Below, piece after piece: positions 33,861 through 42,600 of a stretch of 64,000 nt of DNA. A program made the position numbers and the translations under genes. Positions within the stretch are counted from its first letter, which is position 1. Each line of letters opens with the position of its first letter. The DNA is from Azospirillum melinis (GTDB lineage: Bacteria > Pseudomonadota > Alphaproteobacteria > Azospirillales > Azospirillaceae). A model generated the notes under the pieces. The model saw only the letters and a list, made by a program, of their open reading frames with translations. It was not told the DNA's origin and did no database searches. Where the stretch lies: contig NZ_WHOS01000013.1 of the NCBI RefSeq assembly GCF_013340935.1, forward strand, positions 62,001 through 126,000, written 5' to 3'.

Positions 33861-34883
33861 GTGACATTCTCTTCGAATGAACCACCGCCCATCAATCAAA
33901 GAGACCTTCGAAACGCCTTCGGCATGTTCCCGACCGGGGTTACGGTCGTCACCGTGCTCGACGAAGAGGGAAATCCCCGTGGGATAACGGCCAATTCCTT
34001 CACATCCGTTTCGCTCGATCCGCCGCTGGTCCTTGTCTGCATCGGAAACCGATCGTTCAGCTTTCCGAGCTTCTGCAATACGCCGTCCTTCGCCGTCAAT
34101 CTGCTGCACGAGGGACAGGCCGATGTCTCCAGCCTTTTCGCCTCCCGTTCACCCGAAAAATTCCAGTCGACCGGGTTCGGCCCGAAACACACCGGCGCGC
34201 CGGTCCTGACCGATTGCCTCACCTGGTTCGATTGCACGGTGCATGACCGCGTGATGGCCGGCGATCATCTGGTTCTCATCGGCCGCGTGCAGGCCTTCGG
34301 CCCCAGCGGGAGCCCAGGCGGTACTGCTGGCGGAACGGCAGGCCGGGCAGCCCCGCTCGGCTTCTGCCGGGGTCGGTACGCGACGGTGCACGAGGCACCG
34401 GACGCCGGTGCAGAGGCGCCGCACGGCATGCAGGTCGGCTACCTCGTGGAAGCGGACGACGGCATCCTGCTGCAATCCGACGGAGCGGGCGGCTGGCGCC
34501 TGCCGGGCGGCCGCAGCCGCAAGGCCGAACGGGCACTGCCCCTGGCGGACGGCAGCACGCTACAGCTGCGGCCGGACGACAGCTTCCTTTATTCGGTCTT
34601 CGACGTCGCCGGGCAGGACGCCGGCTGCCTGGTCTATCGCACCCGCCTCGCGGCCGATGCGGCCACCACGGCCCTGCCGCCGGGCCTCCGCTTCTTCGCG
34701 CTCGACGCCCTGCCCTTCGAGGCCATGGCGACGCGCGAGACCCGGGCGATGCTGCGCCGCTATGTCCGGGAACGGCAGGCGGACCGCTTCGGCATCTACA
34801 TCGACTCAAGCGACGGCGGGCGGCTGGCGATGGTCGACGGCCGCCCCTCCCCCTGGCCCGGTGCCTTCGCCGAACACGGCTGA
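33861..34883 (+). CDS. Flavin reductase with C-terminal Nudix-like extension (candidate monooxygenase reductase component)
   Basis: 340 residues. Residues 15-170 are a flavin reductase-like domain (FGMFPTGVTVVTVLDEEG, GITANSFTSVSLDPPLVLVC, SFAVNLL, GDHLVLIGRV) of the HpaC/RutF type that makes reduced FMN for a partner monooxygenase. A Gly-rich linker (about 147-165) leads to a C-terminal domain of about 150 residues with GGWRLPGGR, as in Nudix proteins, but no REXXEE box, so hydrolase activity is doubtful. The GTG start at 33861 follows GGGAGG. The LLM oxygenase at 36476 in the same operon is the obvious partner. By context it could match the reductase component of trigonelline monooxygenase; that is inference. 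Confidence 0.82.
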   Translation: MTFSSNEPPPINQRDLRNAFGMFPTGVTVVTVLDEEGNPRGITANSFTSVSLDPPLVLVCIGNRSFSFPSFCNTPSFAVNLLHEGQADVSSLFASRSPEKFQSTGFGPKHTGAPVLTDCLTWFDCTVHDRVMAGDHLVLIGRVQAFGPSGSPGGTAGGTAGRAAPLGFCRGRYATVHEAPDAGAEAPHGMQVGYLVEADDGILLQSDGAGGWRLPGGRSRKAERALPLADGSTLQLRPDDSFLYSVFDVAGQDAGCLVYRTRLAADAATTALPPGLRFFALDALPFEAMATRETRAMLRRYVRERQADRFGIYIDSSDGGRLAMVDGRPSPWPGAFAEHG

Positions 34884-34918
34884 TCCCCCGCCGCCCCTCC
34901 ACAAAATACGAGACCGCG

Positions 34919-36430
34919 ATGCTCACCACCTGCAGGTCGCTCGAAGGCACCCGCCGCGCCCTCTATATCGGCGGACGGTTCGTCGAACCGAAAAGCGGCC
35001 GCTACATCCCGAGCTACGACCCCACCACCGCCGAGCCCTGGTACGAACTGGCCGACGCCGGTGCCGAGGATGTCGATGCCGCCGTCGCCGCGGCGCGGGC
35101 CGCCTTCATTGATCCGGCCTGGCGACGGATGACCCAGAGCGACCGCGGCAAGCTGGTGCGCCGCCTGGCCGAGCTGATCCTCGCCAACGCCGAGGAACTG
35201 GCGCTGATGGAGACCCGCGACAACGGCAAGCTGATCAAGGAGATGCGCGCCCAGATGCGCGCCATCCCCGACAGCTACGTCTATTTCGCCGGGATGGCCG
35301 ACAAGCTGCAGGGCGACACCATCCCGGTGAACAAGCTGGACATGCTGAACTTCAACCTGCGCGAACCGCTGGGCGTCGTCGGCATGATCACGCCGTGGAA
35401 CTCGCCGCTGATGCTGCTGACCGGCACGCTGGCGCCCTGCCTCGCCATCGGCAACACGGTGGTGATCAAGCCGTCGGAACACGCCACTGCCTCCACCCTG
35501 GCGCTGGCCGAGCTGGTCACTGAGGCCGGTTTCCCGGACGGCGTCGTCAATGTGGTGACCGGCGGCGGCGCCACCGCCGGGGAGGCGCTGACCCGCCACC
35601 CCGGCATCGCCAAGATCGTCTTCACCGGCAGCACCCAGACCGGCAGCCGCATCGCCGCCACCGCCGCCGCCAACCTCGTGCCCTGCCAGATGGAACTGGG
35701 CGGCAAGTCGCCCCACGTGGTGTTCGGCGACGTCGATATCGAGCGGGCGGTGAACGGCGTGGTCGCCGGGGTCTTCGCCGCAGCCGGGCAGACCTGCGTC
35801 GCCGGGTCGCGCTGCTTCGTCGAGGCCGCCATCTACGACCGCTTCGTCGAGGCGCTGGTCGCCCGCACCGGACGCATCACCGTCAACCACCCGATGGAGG
35901 AGAGCACCGACATCGGCCCGCTCGCCCTGTCGGCGCAGCTCGCCAAGGTCGAGGACTATGTCGCCTCGGGCCAGCGCGACGGCGCCCGGCTGGCCGCCGG
36001 CGGACGGCGGCCCCAGGCGGCGGGGCTGGAGAAGGGCTGGTACTTCGAGCCGACGGTGCTGGCCGATGCGCGCAACGACATGGGCTTCATGCAGGACGAG
36101 ATCTTCGGTCCGGTCGTCGGCGTGGTGCCCTTCGCCTCGGAGGACGAGATGATCGCCATGGCGAACGACACCCGCTATGGCCTCGCGTCGGGCATCTGGA
36201 CCAGCGACATCGACCGCGCCATGCGCTTCGCCACCCGGATCGACGCCGGCACCGTCTGGATCAACACCTACCGCGCCGCCGCCTACATGTCGTCGAACGG
36301 CGGCTTCAAGCAGAGCGGCTACGGCCGGCGCGGCGGCTTCGACGTGATGCGCGAGTTCTCGCGGTCGAAGAACGTCGTCATCGATTACTCCGGCGCCATG
36401 CAGGACCCCTTCGTCATCCGGCTGCGCTGA
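34919..36430 (+). CDS. NAD(P)-dependent aldehyde dehydrogenase, semialdehyde step candidate
   Basis: 503-residue aldehyde dehydrogenase. Catalytic residues are N161 in ITPWNSP, K184 in VVIKPSE, E259 in MELGGKSP and C293 in AGQTCVAGS; DEIFGPVVGVVPF follows near residue 397. It lies between the flavin reductase (36 bp before) and the LLM oxygenase (45 bp after). If the pair opens an N-heterocycle to a semialdehyde, this enzyme would make the dicarboxylate, as TgnC does in trigonelline breakdown. The family call is firm, the substrate inferred. Confidence 0.88.
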   Translation: MLTTCRSLEGTRRALYIGGRFVEPKSGRYIPSYDPTTAEPWYELADAGAEDVDAAVAAARAAFIDPAWRRMTQSDRGKLVRRLAELILANAEELALMETRDNGKLIKEMRAQMRAIPDSYVYFAGMADKLQGDTIPVNKLDMLNFNLREPLGVVGMITPWNSPLMLLTGTLAPCLAIGNTVVIKPSEHATASTLALAELVTEAGFPDGVVNVVTGGGATAGEALTRHPGIAKIVFTGSTQTGSRIAATAAANLVPCQMELGGKSPHVVFGDVDIERAVNGVVAGVFAAAGQTCVAGSRCFVEAAIYDRFVEALVARTGRITVNHPMEESTDIGPLALSAQLAKVEDYVASGQRDGARLAAGGRRPQAAGLEKGWYFEPTVLADARNDMGFMQDEIFGPVVGVVPFASEDEMIAMANDTRYGLASGIWTSDIDRAMRFATRIDAGTVWINTYRAAAYMSSNGGFKQSGYGRRGGFDVMREFSRSKNVVIDYSGAMQDPFVIRLR

Positions 36431-36475
36431 TCCGCCCCGACCGGGCTTCTCCTCCCCCGAAAAAAGGACAAGGAC

Positions 36476-37591
36476 ATGAAGTTCGCCGTCGCGCTTTCCA
36501 TGGAGCGCTTCTCACCGGACACGCCGATGAGCGACGTGACCAGCACCATGCTGGAACTGGTGAAGATGGCCGACCAGGGCGGTTTCGAGACCCTGTGGAC
36601 CGCCGAGCACCACACCATCGAGTGCACGATCTCCCCCAACCCCTTCACCATCCTGACCTGGCTCGGCCAGCACACCGAGCGCATCCGGCTCGGCACCGCC
36701 ACCATCGTCGCCCCCTACTGGAGCCCGATCCGGCTGGCCGGCGAAGCGGCGCTGTGCGACCACCTGACCGGCGGCCGGCTGGAGTTCGGCATCGCCCGCG
36801 GCGCCTACCAGTACGAGTTCGACCGCATGGCCGGCGGCATGCCCCAGCAGGAGGGCGTCGCCTACATGAAGGAGCTGGTGCCGGCGGTGCAGAAGCTGTG
36901 GGCCGGCGATTACGCCCATGACGGCCATTACTGGAAGTTCCCGCTGGCGACCTCGGTGCCCAAGCCGTTGCAGGCGCCGCACCCGCGCATCTGGGTGGCG
37001 GCCCGCGACCCCGGCACCTTCGACTGGGCCGTCGGCATCGGCGCCAGCATCCTGTCGACGCCGCTGGCCGCCCCGGCGGCCGAGATCGCCGTGCTGGGCG
37101 AGAAGTTCCGCAAGGCGGTGGCCGACCATCCGGAGGTGCCGCGCCCGCGCTTCATGATGCAGCGCCGCACCTGCTGCTATGAGCGGCCGGAGGAGGCCGA
37201 GCTGGCGGTGCGGCACAGCATCGACTACGGCCGCAGCTTCGAGAATCTGTTCCAGAACATCGGGACGGTGACCAACGGCTTCCCGACCGCGGTGTCCTAC
37301 GAAAGCGTCGCCGGCCGCGACAACTACAAGCCGGAGAACGTCCTGAAGAACCTGATGTTCGGCACGCCGGACGAGGTGATCGAAAAGCTGCTGGACTATG
37401 AGGCGGCCGGCGTCGACCAGTTCTCGCTCGGCCTGTCCTTCAACCTGCCGGTGGAACTCCAGCGCAAGACGCTCGACCTGTTCACCCGTGAGGTGCTGCC
37501 GGTCTTCGCCGCGCGCGAGCGCGACCGCCGGTTCGAGGAAGAGCGCCGCCTTGCTGCCGTGCCGCCTCGCATGGCCGCGGCGGGGCGCTGA
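36476..37591 (+). CDS. LLM-class flavin-dependent monooxygenase
   Basis: 371-residue TIM-barrel oxygenase of the bacterial luciferase-like family, using reduced FMN supplied by a reductase. MKFAVALSMERFSP opens the barrel, FETLWTAEHHTIEC (about 37-50) is the RutA/luciferase-type segment and RLGTATIVAPYWSPIRLAGEA (about 76-96) contacts flavin; TPDEVIEKLLDYEAAGVDQFSL closes the barrel. Members cleave C-C or C-N bonds in uracil (RutA), trigonelline (TgnB), and other compounds. The neighbouring reductase, dehydrogenase and hydrolase genes favour ring opening of an N-heterocyclic or amide compound. It lies 2 bp before the hydrolase gene. Confidence 0.88.
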   Translation: MKFAVALSMERFSPDTPMSDVTSTMLELVKMADQGGFETLWTAEHHTIECTISPNPFTILTWLGQHTERIRLGTATIVAPYWSPIRLAGEAALCDHLTGGRLEFGIARGAYQYEFDRMAGGMPQQEGVAYMKELVPAVQKLWAGDYAHDGHYWKFPLATSVPKPLQAPHPRIWVAARDPGTFDWAVGIGASILSTPLAAPAAEIAVLGEKFRKAVADHPEVPRPRFMMQRRTCCYERPEEAELAVRHSIDYGRSFENLFQNIGTVTNGFPTAVSYESVAGRDNYKPENVLKNLMFGTPDEVIEKLLDYEAAGVDQFSLGLSFNLPVELQRKTLDLFTREVLPVFAARERDRRFEEERRLAAVPPRMAAAGR

Positions 37592-37593
37592 CC

Positions 37594-38421
37594 ATGGCCG
37601 ACTCCCGTCATTTCACGGTCGGGCCGGTGACGCTGAACTACCGGCTCGACGGCCGGGGGCCGGAGCCGCTGGTCTGCATCCATGGCGTCGGCTCCTACCT
37701 GGAGGCCTGGAGCGGTGTGGTTGAGCGGCTCGCCGACCGCTTCACCATCCTGACCTTCGACCTGCGCGGCCATGGCGGCTCCACAAGGATCAAGGGCCGC
37801 TACGAGATCGACGATTTCGTCGGCGAGACGCTGGCGCTGGCCGACCATGCCGGCTTCGGCCGCTTCAACCTGGCGGGATTCTCGCTGGGCGGGCTGATCG
37901 CCCAGCGCCTGACCCTGACCCATCCGGAGCGCGTCAAGCGGCTGGTGCTGCTGTCCACCGTCGCCGGCCGCAATCCGGAGGAGCGCCGGCGGGTGCTCGA
38001 CCGTCTGGCGGCCCTGCAGGCCGGACAGCCGGGCTCGCATTACGACGCCTCGCTGTCGCGCTGGCTGACCGAGGAGTTCCAGGAGCGGAACCCGGAGCTG
38101 ATCCGGGGCCTGCGCGAACGCAACGCCGGGAACGACCCCGACTGCTACGCCGCCGCCTACCGCGTCCTGGCGGAAACCGATTTCGGCGGTTTCCTCGACC
38201 AGATCCGCTGCCCGACCCTGATCGCGACCGGGGAGGAGGACATCGGCTCCAACCCGCGCATGGCGCGCACCATGCACGACAGCATCCCCGGTTCGGCTCT
38301 GCACATCCTGCCGGGCCTGCGCCATTCGATCCTGATCGAGGCGCCGGACGCTGTGGCGGGGCTGATGGGGCGCTTCCTGACATCCGCCGAGCAGCCGAAG
38401 GAGGGCGCAAGCCATGGATGA
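37594..38421 (+). CDS. Alpha/beta fold hydrolase
   Basis: 275-residue alpha/beta hydrolase. The nucleophile is S97 in AGFSLGGLIAQ, the oxyanion HG motif is IHGVGSYLEAW near 29-39, the acid is in TGEED near 212-217 and the base is H244 in LRHSILIEAP. The family includes amide-bond hydrolases acting on acylaminomethylene succinates, such as the enzymes of vitamin B6 and trigonelline breakdown. It begins 2 bp after the LLM oxygenase gene and overlaps the next gene by 8 bp, so it is tightly coupled. A role in cleaving the ring-opened product is an inference. Confidence 0.87.
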   Translation: MADSRHFTVGPVTLNYRLDGRGPEPLVCIHGVGSYLEAWSGVVERLADRFTILTFDLRGHGGSTRIKGRYEIDDFVGETLALADHAGFGRFNLAGFSLGGLIAQRLTLTHPERVKRLVLLSTVAGRNPEERRRVLDRLAALQAGQPGSHYDASLSRWLTEEFQERNPELIRGLRERNAGNDPDCYAAAYRVLAETDFGGFLDQIRCPTLIATGEEDIGSNPRMARTMHDSIPGSALHILPGLRHSILIEAPDAVAGLMGRFLTSAEQPKEGASHG

Positions 38422-38812
38422 ACCCCTGCAACGGGCGGGCGAGCGCGTCCGGCGCGACGTGCTCGGCGACGCCTATGTCGACCGCGCGATGGCGGCGGCC
38501 GACGACTTCTCCCGGCCCTTCCAGCAGATGGTCAACGAATATTGCTGGGGGCAGTGCTGGGCCGACGACGCGCTCGACCGCCGCCAGCGCAGCCTGCTCA
38601 ACCTCGGCATGATCGCGGCGCTGGGCCGCATGCACGAGTTCGAGCTGCACCTGCGCGGCGCCATCCGCAACGGCCTCTCCGATGCCGAGTTGCAGGCGGC
38701 GCTGATCCAGATCGCGGTCTATTGCGGCATTCCCGCCGGCGTCGAATGCTTCCGCATCGCCCGCAAAATCCGCCAGGAGATCGCCGGGGACGGCACGGGA
38801 GGCACGCCATGA
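38414..38812 (+). CDS. Carboxymuconolactone decarboxylase (CMD/AhpD) family protein
   Basis: 132-residue all-alpha protein of the carboxymuconolactone decarboxylase family. WGQCWADDALDRRQRSLLNLGMIAALGRMHEFELHL (split here: WGQCWADDALDRRQ near 41-54 and NLGMIAALGRMHEF near 60-73) matches the PcaC-like pattern, with no CxxC pair, so it is not a peroxidase. Such proteins decarboxylate or isomerise lactone intermediates. It overlaps the hydrolase gene by 8 bp and the NIPSNAP gene by 4 bp. Its step in the pathway is unknown. Confidence 0.85.
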   Translation: MDEPLQRAGERVRRDVLGDAYVDRAMAAADDFSRPFQQMVNEYCWGQCWADDALDRRQRSLLNLGMIAALGRMHEFELHLRGAIRNGLSDAELQAALIQIAVYCGIPAGVECFRIARKIRQEIAGDGTGGTP

Positions 38813-39123
38813 TCGTCGAGGAACGCATCTACCGCATCCGCTCCGGCAAGCTGCGCGAGTATCTGGCGCTGGTGCAGAGCGAAGGGCTGGCGATCCAGCA
38901 GCCGATCCTCGGCAATCTGATCGGTTACTTCGTCAGCGAGATCGGCCCGCTCAACCATGTCGTCCACATGTGGGGTTATGCCGATTTCGAGGACCGCACC
39001 GCCCGCCGCCAGCAGCTCTCCGAGGATCCGCGCTGGCAGGCCTTCATCCCGAAGCTGGCGGCGCTGATCGAGACGGCGGAAAACCGCATCCTGCTGCCGA
39101 CCGCCTTCTCGCCCCTGAAGTGA
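38809..39123 (+). CDS. NIPSNAP family protein
   Basis: 104-residue dimeric alpha/beta-barrel protein of the NIPSNAP family. MIVEERIYRIRSGKLREYLAL at the start and WGYADFEDRTARRQQL near 59-74 are characteristic. It overlaps the CMD-family gene by 4 bp (ATGA). Small NIPSNAP proteins occur often in catabolic operons with monooxygenases, with no settled biochemical role. It ends the first half of the operon; a 157-bp gap follows before the transporter genes. Confidence 0.85.
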   Translation: MIVEERIYRIRSGKLREYLALVQSEGLAIQQPILGNLIGYFVSEIGPLNHVVHMWGYADFEDRTARRQQLSEDPRWQAFIPKLAALIETAENRILLPTAFSPLK

Positions 39124-39185
39124 CGAGCCGGCGGCGTCATGCTCCGATTCGCAGGAACGATAGGGCCACTTTTCCTTTGTTTCGC

Positions 39186-39215
39186 AGGAAGACAGGAAGA
39201 CGCGCAAGTCTTCCT
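39186..39215. promoter_or_regulatory. Three-copy AGGAAGAC motif upstream of the betaine-type transporter
   Basis: AGGAAGAC occurs at 39186-39193, again directly at 39194-39201, and inverted as GTCTTCCT at 39208-39215 with a 6-base spacer. The motif sits in an AT-rich 157-bp gap, 65-95 bp upstream of the ATPase start. It is a reasonable operator candidate, possibly for the PucR-type regulator encoded at 45614, and marks a likely second promoter within the cluster. Confidence 0.45.
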
Positions 39216-39280
39216 AATGGGCACAAGTAAAAATCTTAAAGACAGGGAAAGCCCACCGAACACAACGATGGGAGACGGTT

Positions 39281-40492
39281 GTGACAGAACGACTGAGGGT
39301 AGAGAATCTCTATAAAGTTTTCTCCAAATCTCCCGATCCGGCTCTGCGGATGTTGGCCGCAGGTGCAAAAAAAGCCGATGTTCTGGCAAAAACCGGAATG
39401 GTTGTAGGGTTGAACGACGTTTCTCTGTCAGTTCCGAGCGGTGCCATCTATATGGTGATGGGCCTGTCGGGATCGGGAAAGTCCACCCTGGCCCGCTGCA
39501 TCAACCGGCTGAACGAGCCGAGCGCCGGCCGCATCCTGCTGGATGGCCGCGACATCGTCGCCGCCGGCGAGGCGGAACTGCGCGACATCCGCCGCAAGCG
39601 CATCTCCATGGTGTTCCAGCATTTCGCCCTGCTGCCCAACCGCACCGTCGCCGAGAACACCGAATTCGGCCTGAAGCTCCAGGGGGTCTCCCCCCAGGCC
39701 CGGCGGCGCCGGGCGGAGGAGGTTCTGTCGATCGTCGGGCTGGCGCGCTGGGGCAACCACTACCCCCACGAGCTGAGCGGCGGCATGCGCCAGCGGGTCG
39801 GGCTCGCCCGCGCGCTCGCCACCGATGCCGACGTGCTGATCATGGACGAGGCGTTCAGCGCGCTCGACCCGCTGATCCGCACCGAGATGCAGGACGAACT
39901 GCTGCGCCTCCAACGCACGCTGAAGAAGACCATCCTGTTCATCACCCACGATTTCCAGGAGGCGCTGAAGCTCGGCACGCGGATCGCCATCATGGCCGAC
40001 GGCGAGCTGGTCCGCGAGGGCACGCCCCAGCAGATCGTGCTGGAGCCGGGCAGCGACTATGTCGCCGCCTTCACCCGCGAGGTCGACCGCTCGCGCCTGT
40101 TCGACGCCCGTTGGGCGATGACCCCGGTGCAACCCGTCCCGCTGGCCGCCGGCTTGTGCCTCGCCGAGACGGGCGACGGCGGCGGGCTGGTGCTCGACGA
40201 CGGCGGCCATGTCGTCGGCGCGCTCGACGCCGACACGCTGCGGGGCCTGCGTGATACCACGGGCCTCGGGAATAGCGGCCTTGGGACCGGCGGTTTGAGC
40301 GCCCTGCGCAAGGACTTCGTCACGGTGCGCGAGTGCGACAGCCTTCTCGACGCCGCCCGCGCCCACCGGGCCGGACGGCCGATGGCGGTGGTCGACGAGG
40401 ACGGCCGGCTGACCGGCACGCTCGCCGCCGACCGCATCCTGGCGGGCATCGCCTCCGCCCCCTCTCACCCGGCGGGAGGCCTGCATGCTTGA
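39281..40492 (+). CDS. Quaternary-amine (glycine betaine/proline-type) ABC transporter ATP-binding protein
   Basis: 403-residue ProV/OpuAA-type ATPase. It has the N-terminal VFSKSPDPALRMLAAGAKK segment peculiar to ProV, Walker A GLSGSGKST near 62, signature LSGGMRQRVGLARAL near 166 and Walker B VLIMDEAFSALD near 186. A C-terminal CBS-like regulatory region spans about 285-395. Start is GTG at 39281 with GGGAGA upstream. It is cotranscribed with a permease (8-bp overlap) and a binding protein. In a catabolic operon it probably imports the growth substrate, a betaine-like cation, rather than an osmolyte. Confidence 0.9.
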   Translation: MTERLRVENLYKVFSKSPDPALRMLAAGAKKADVLAKTGMVVGLNDVSLSVPSGAIYMVMGLSGSGKSTLARCINRLNEPSAGRILLDGRDIVAAGEAELRDIRRKRISMVFQHFALLPNRTVAENTEFGLKLQGVSPQARRRRAEEVLSIVGLARWGNHYPHELSGGMRQRVGLARALATDADVLIMDEAFSALDPLIRTEMQDELLRLQRTLKKTILFITHDFQEALKLGTRIAIMADGELVREGTPQQIVLEPGSDYVAAFTREVDRSRLFDARWAMTPVQPVPLAAGLCLAETGDGGGLVLDDGGHVVGALDADTLRGLRDTTGLGNSGLGTGGLSALRKDFVTVRECDSLLDAARAHRAGRPMAVVDEDGRLTGTLAADRILAGIASAPSHPAGGLHA

Positions 40493-41420
40493 CGCGAACG
40501 ACCTCAACGTCTTCCCGGTCGACGCCTGGATCCAGGACGGCGTCGCGTGGATCGCGCTGAACCTGCGCCCGCTCTTCCTCGCCATCAAATGGCCGGTCGA
40601 GTATGTGCTGAACCTCAACATCTTCCTGCTCCAGGAAATCCCCTTCCTCGCCATCGTGGCGGTGTCGGTGCTGCTGGCCTGGCGGCTGGCCAGCCTGGGG
40701 GTCGCCTGCTTCAGCGCCGTCGCCCTGATCGCCATCGCGGCGCTGGGCGTCTGGTCGGAGGCGATGACCACCCTGTCGCTGATCACCACCGCCATCGTCA
40801 TCTGCGCCGCCGTCGGCATTCCGATCGGCATCGGCTGCGCCCGCAGCGACCGGATGTGGGGCGTGGTCCGCCCGATCCTCGACATCATGCAGACCACCCC
40901 GACCTTCGTGTATCTGGTGCCGGTGGTGATGCTGTTCGGCGTCGGCACGGTGCCGGGCGAGGTGGCGGTGGTGACGGCGGCGGCCCCGCCGCTGATCCGC
41001 TTCACCAACCTCGGCATCCGCATGGTCGAGACCGAGATGGTCGAGGCCGGCCTCGCCTTCGGCGCCACCAGGCGCCAGCTGCTGTGGGAGGTTCAGCTTC
41101 CGCTGGCCGTGCCGACCATCCTCGGCGGCCTGAACCAGACGGTGCTGACCGCAATGGTGATGTCGGTGGTCGTCGCCATGATCGGGGCGGAAGGTCTCGG
41201 GCTGGTGGTGCTCCAGGGCCTCGGGCGGCTCGACGTCGGCCGCGCCGCGGTGGGCGGCATCGCCATCGTGCTGCTGGCGATGATGCTCGACCGCATCACC
41301 CAGAAGCTGGCCCAGCCCGGCGGTCCCGGCGGTCGTCCGTTGCTCCGCAGCCTGCGCGCCCTCGTCCGCTCCAGCCGTCCGGCCACCTCCAAGCCGGCGA
41401 TCTCCAGTCCGGACCAGTGA
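40485..41420 (+). CDS. Quaternary-amine ABC transporter permease (ProW-like)
   Basis: 311-residue inner-membrane permease. A long N-terminal region precedes the transport domain, as in ProW; hydrophobic helices start near residue 50. TTPTFVYLVPVVMLFGVGTVPG near 143-164 and the coupling loop MVEAGLAFGATRRQLLWEVQLPLAVP near 185-210 are family hallmarks. The gene overlaps the ATPase gene by 8 bp. A hydrophilic tail of about 35 residues ends it. Confidence 0.9.
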   Translation: MLDANDLNVFPVDAWIQDGVAWIALNLRPLFLAIKWPVEYVLNLNIFLLQEIPFLAIVAVSVLLAWRLASLGVACFSAVALIAIAALGVWSEAMTTLSLITTAIVICAAVGIPIGIGCARSDRMWGVVRPILDIMQTTPTFVYLVPVVMLFGVGTVPGEVAVVTAAAPPLIRFTNLGIRMVETEMVEAGLAFGATRRQLLWEVQLPLAVPTILGGLNQTVLTAMVMSVVVAMIGAEGLGLVVLQGLGRLDVGRAAVGGIAIVLLAMMLDRITQKLAQPGGPGGRPLLRSLRALVRSSRPATSKPAISSPDQ

Positions 41421-41514
41421 TCCCCCCCCAGATTGCAAGCCCCAAACCGCAAGGCCCGGACCGCAAGCCCCGCTCCCCCCGCATCCCGTTCCGACCCCGA
41501 TTGAGGAAACCGCC

Positions 41515-42552
41515 ATGCCCTTCTTCACAAAGTCGGTCGCAAAGTCCCTCTCCGTCGCCGCCTTCCTCGCCGCGGCCTGCGTGCAGCCGTCCCTGGCCGC
41601 CGACCAGCCCGGCAAGGGCAAGACCATCCGCTACGCCCAGTCGGACAGCCTCGGCGCCAACTACGTCACCGCCCAGATCGTCACCGCCGCCTTCAAGGAA
41701 CTCGGCTATTCGGTCAAGCTCAGCACGCTGAGCACCACCCTGTTCTTCCAGGCGGCGGCGCAGGGCGATCTCGACATCGCCACCGACATCAACTTCCCGC
41801 AGCGCGAGCCCGCCTTCCGCAAGGTGGAGCAGCAGGCGACCATCGTCGGCGGCGGCCTGATCAAGGAGGGCGGGGTCAACGGCTACCTGATCGACAAGAA
41901 GACGGCCGACGCCCACCACATCACCTCGCTGGAGCAGATGAAGGATCCGAAGATCGCCGCGCTGTTCGGCAAGGGCGGCAAGGCGGATCTGGTCAACTGC
42001 GACCCCGGCTGGAGCTGCGGCGACGTGGTCGACTTCCAGCTCGACAAGTTCGGCCTGAAGGACACGGTGACCTCGGTGCGCGGCAAGTACGAACCGCTGA
42101 TGGTGGAGGCGGTCGCCCGCGTCCGCCGCGGCGAGCCCGCCTTCTTCTACGCCTGGAGCCCGTCCTGGGTCACCAACACGCTGGTCCCCGGCAAGGATGT
42201 GGTCTGGCTGCCCACCCCGTTCGACGCCCTGCCCCCGTCGGTGCCCAACAAGGGCACGGCCCTGGTCAGCGGCGTGTCGGGCTGCGCCGGCGGCGCCGAT
42301 CCCTGCCGGATGGCCATGGCCTCCTGGAACTGGAACACCGTCGCCAACCGGGACTTCATCGCCGCCAACCCGGCGGTGAAGGCGCTGGTCGAGAACATCG
42401 GCTTCCCGCTGCAGATGTGGGCCGCCTGGGAGCGCAGCATCAGCGAGAAGGGCGCCAGCGAAAGCCACATCCGCGCGCTCGCCCAGGAGTGGCTCGCCGC
42501 CAACAAGCCGACCTTCGAGCAATGGGTCGCCAGCGCCAGGGCGGCGAGCTGA
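41515..42552 (+). CDS. Quaternary-amine ABC transporter periplasmic binding protein (ProX-like)
   Basis: 345-residue family OpuAC/ProX binding protein. A Sec signal ends after QPSLA (about residue 29). LVNCDPGWSCGDVVDFQLDKFG near 160-181 is the ProX-type segment with a probable disulfide, and several Trp residues (FFYAWSPSWV, VVWLP) could form the aromatic cage that holds a cationic nitrogen. This supports a quaternary or pyridinium ammonium ligand. A hairpin with 7-bp arms, 42601-42607 and 42619-42625, follows the gene. Confidence 0.9.
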   Translation: MPFFTKSVAKSLSVAAFLAAACVQPSLAADQPGKGKTIRYAQSDSLGANYVTAQIVTAAFKELGYSVKLSTLSTTLFFQAAAQGDLDIATDINFPQREPAFRKVEQQATIVGGGLIKEGGVNGYLIDKKTADAHHITSLEQMKDPKIAALFGKGGKADLVNCDPGWSCGDVVDFQLDKFGLKDTVTSVRGKYEPLMVEAVARVRRGEPAFFYAWSPSWVTNTLVPGKDVVWLPTPFDALPPSVPNKGTALVSGVSGCAGGADPCRMAMASWNWNTVANRDFIAANPAVKALVENIGFPLQMWAAWERSISEKGASESHIRALAQEWLAANKPTFEQWVASARAAS

Positions 42553-42600
42553 CCCGACATCCAACGCTCCCCAGTTTCCACCCCCGAAGCCGCCGGCCCC

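Noticed and set aside
33861-34883. HpaC (reductase of 4-hydroxyphenylacetate hydroxylase)
   Set aside because: It is far from the hpa genes, is twice the size of HpaC and is paired with an LLM oxygenase rather than HpaB.
39124-39280. Riboswitch upstream of the betaine-type transporter
   Set aside because: Only short repeats are visible, with no conserved aptamer-like structure; it is treated as a promoter/operator region.
40320-41627. Long minus-strand frames opposite the transporter genes (also seen at 21313-23175 and 45587-47392)
   Set aside because: They are low-complexity shadows of clear family members on the other strand, with no ribosome sites or recognisable motifs.
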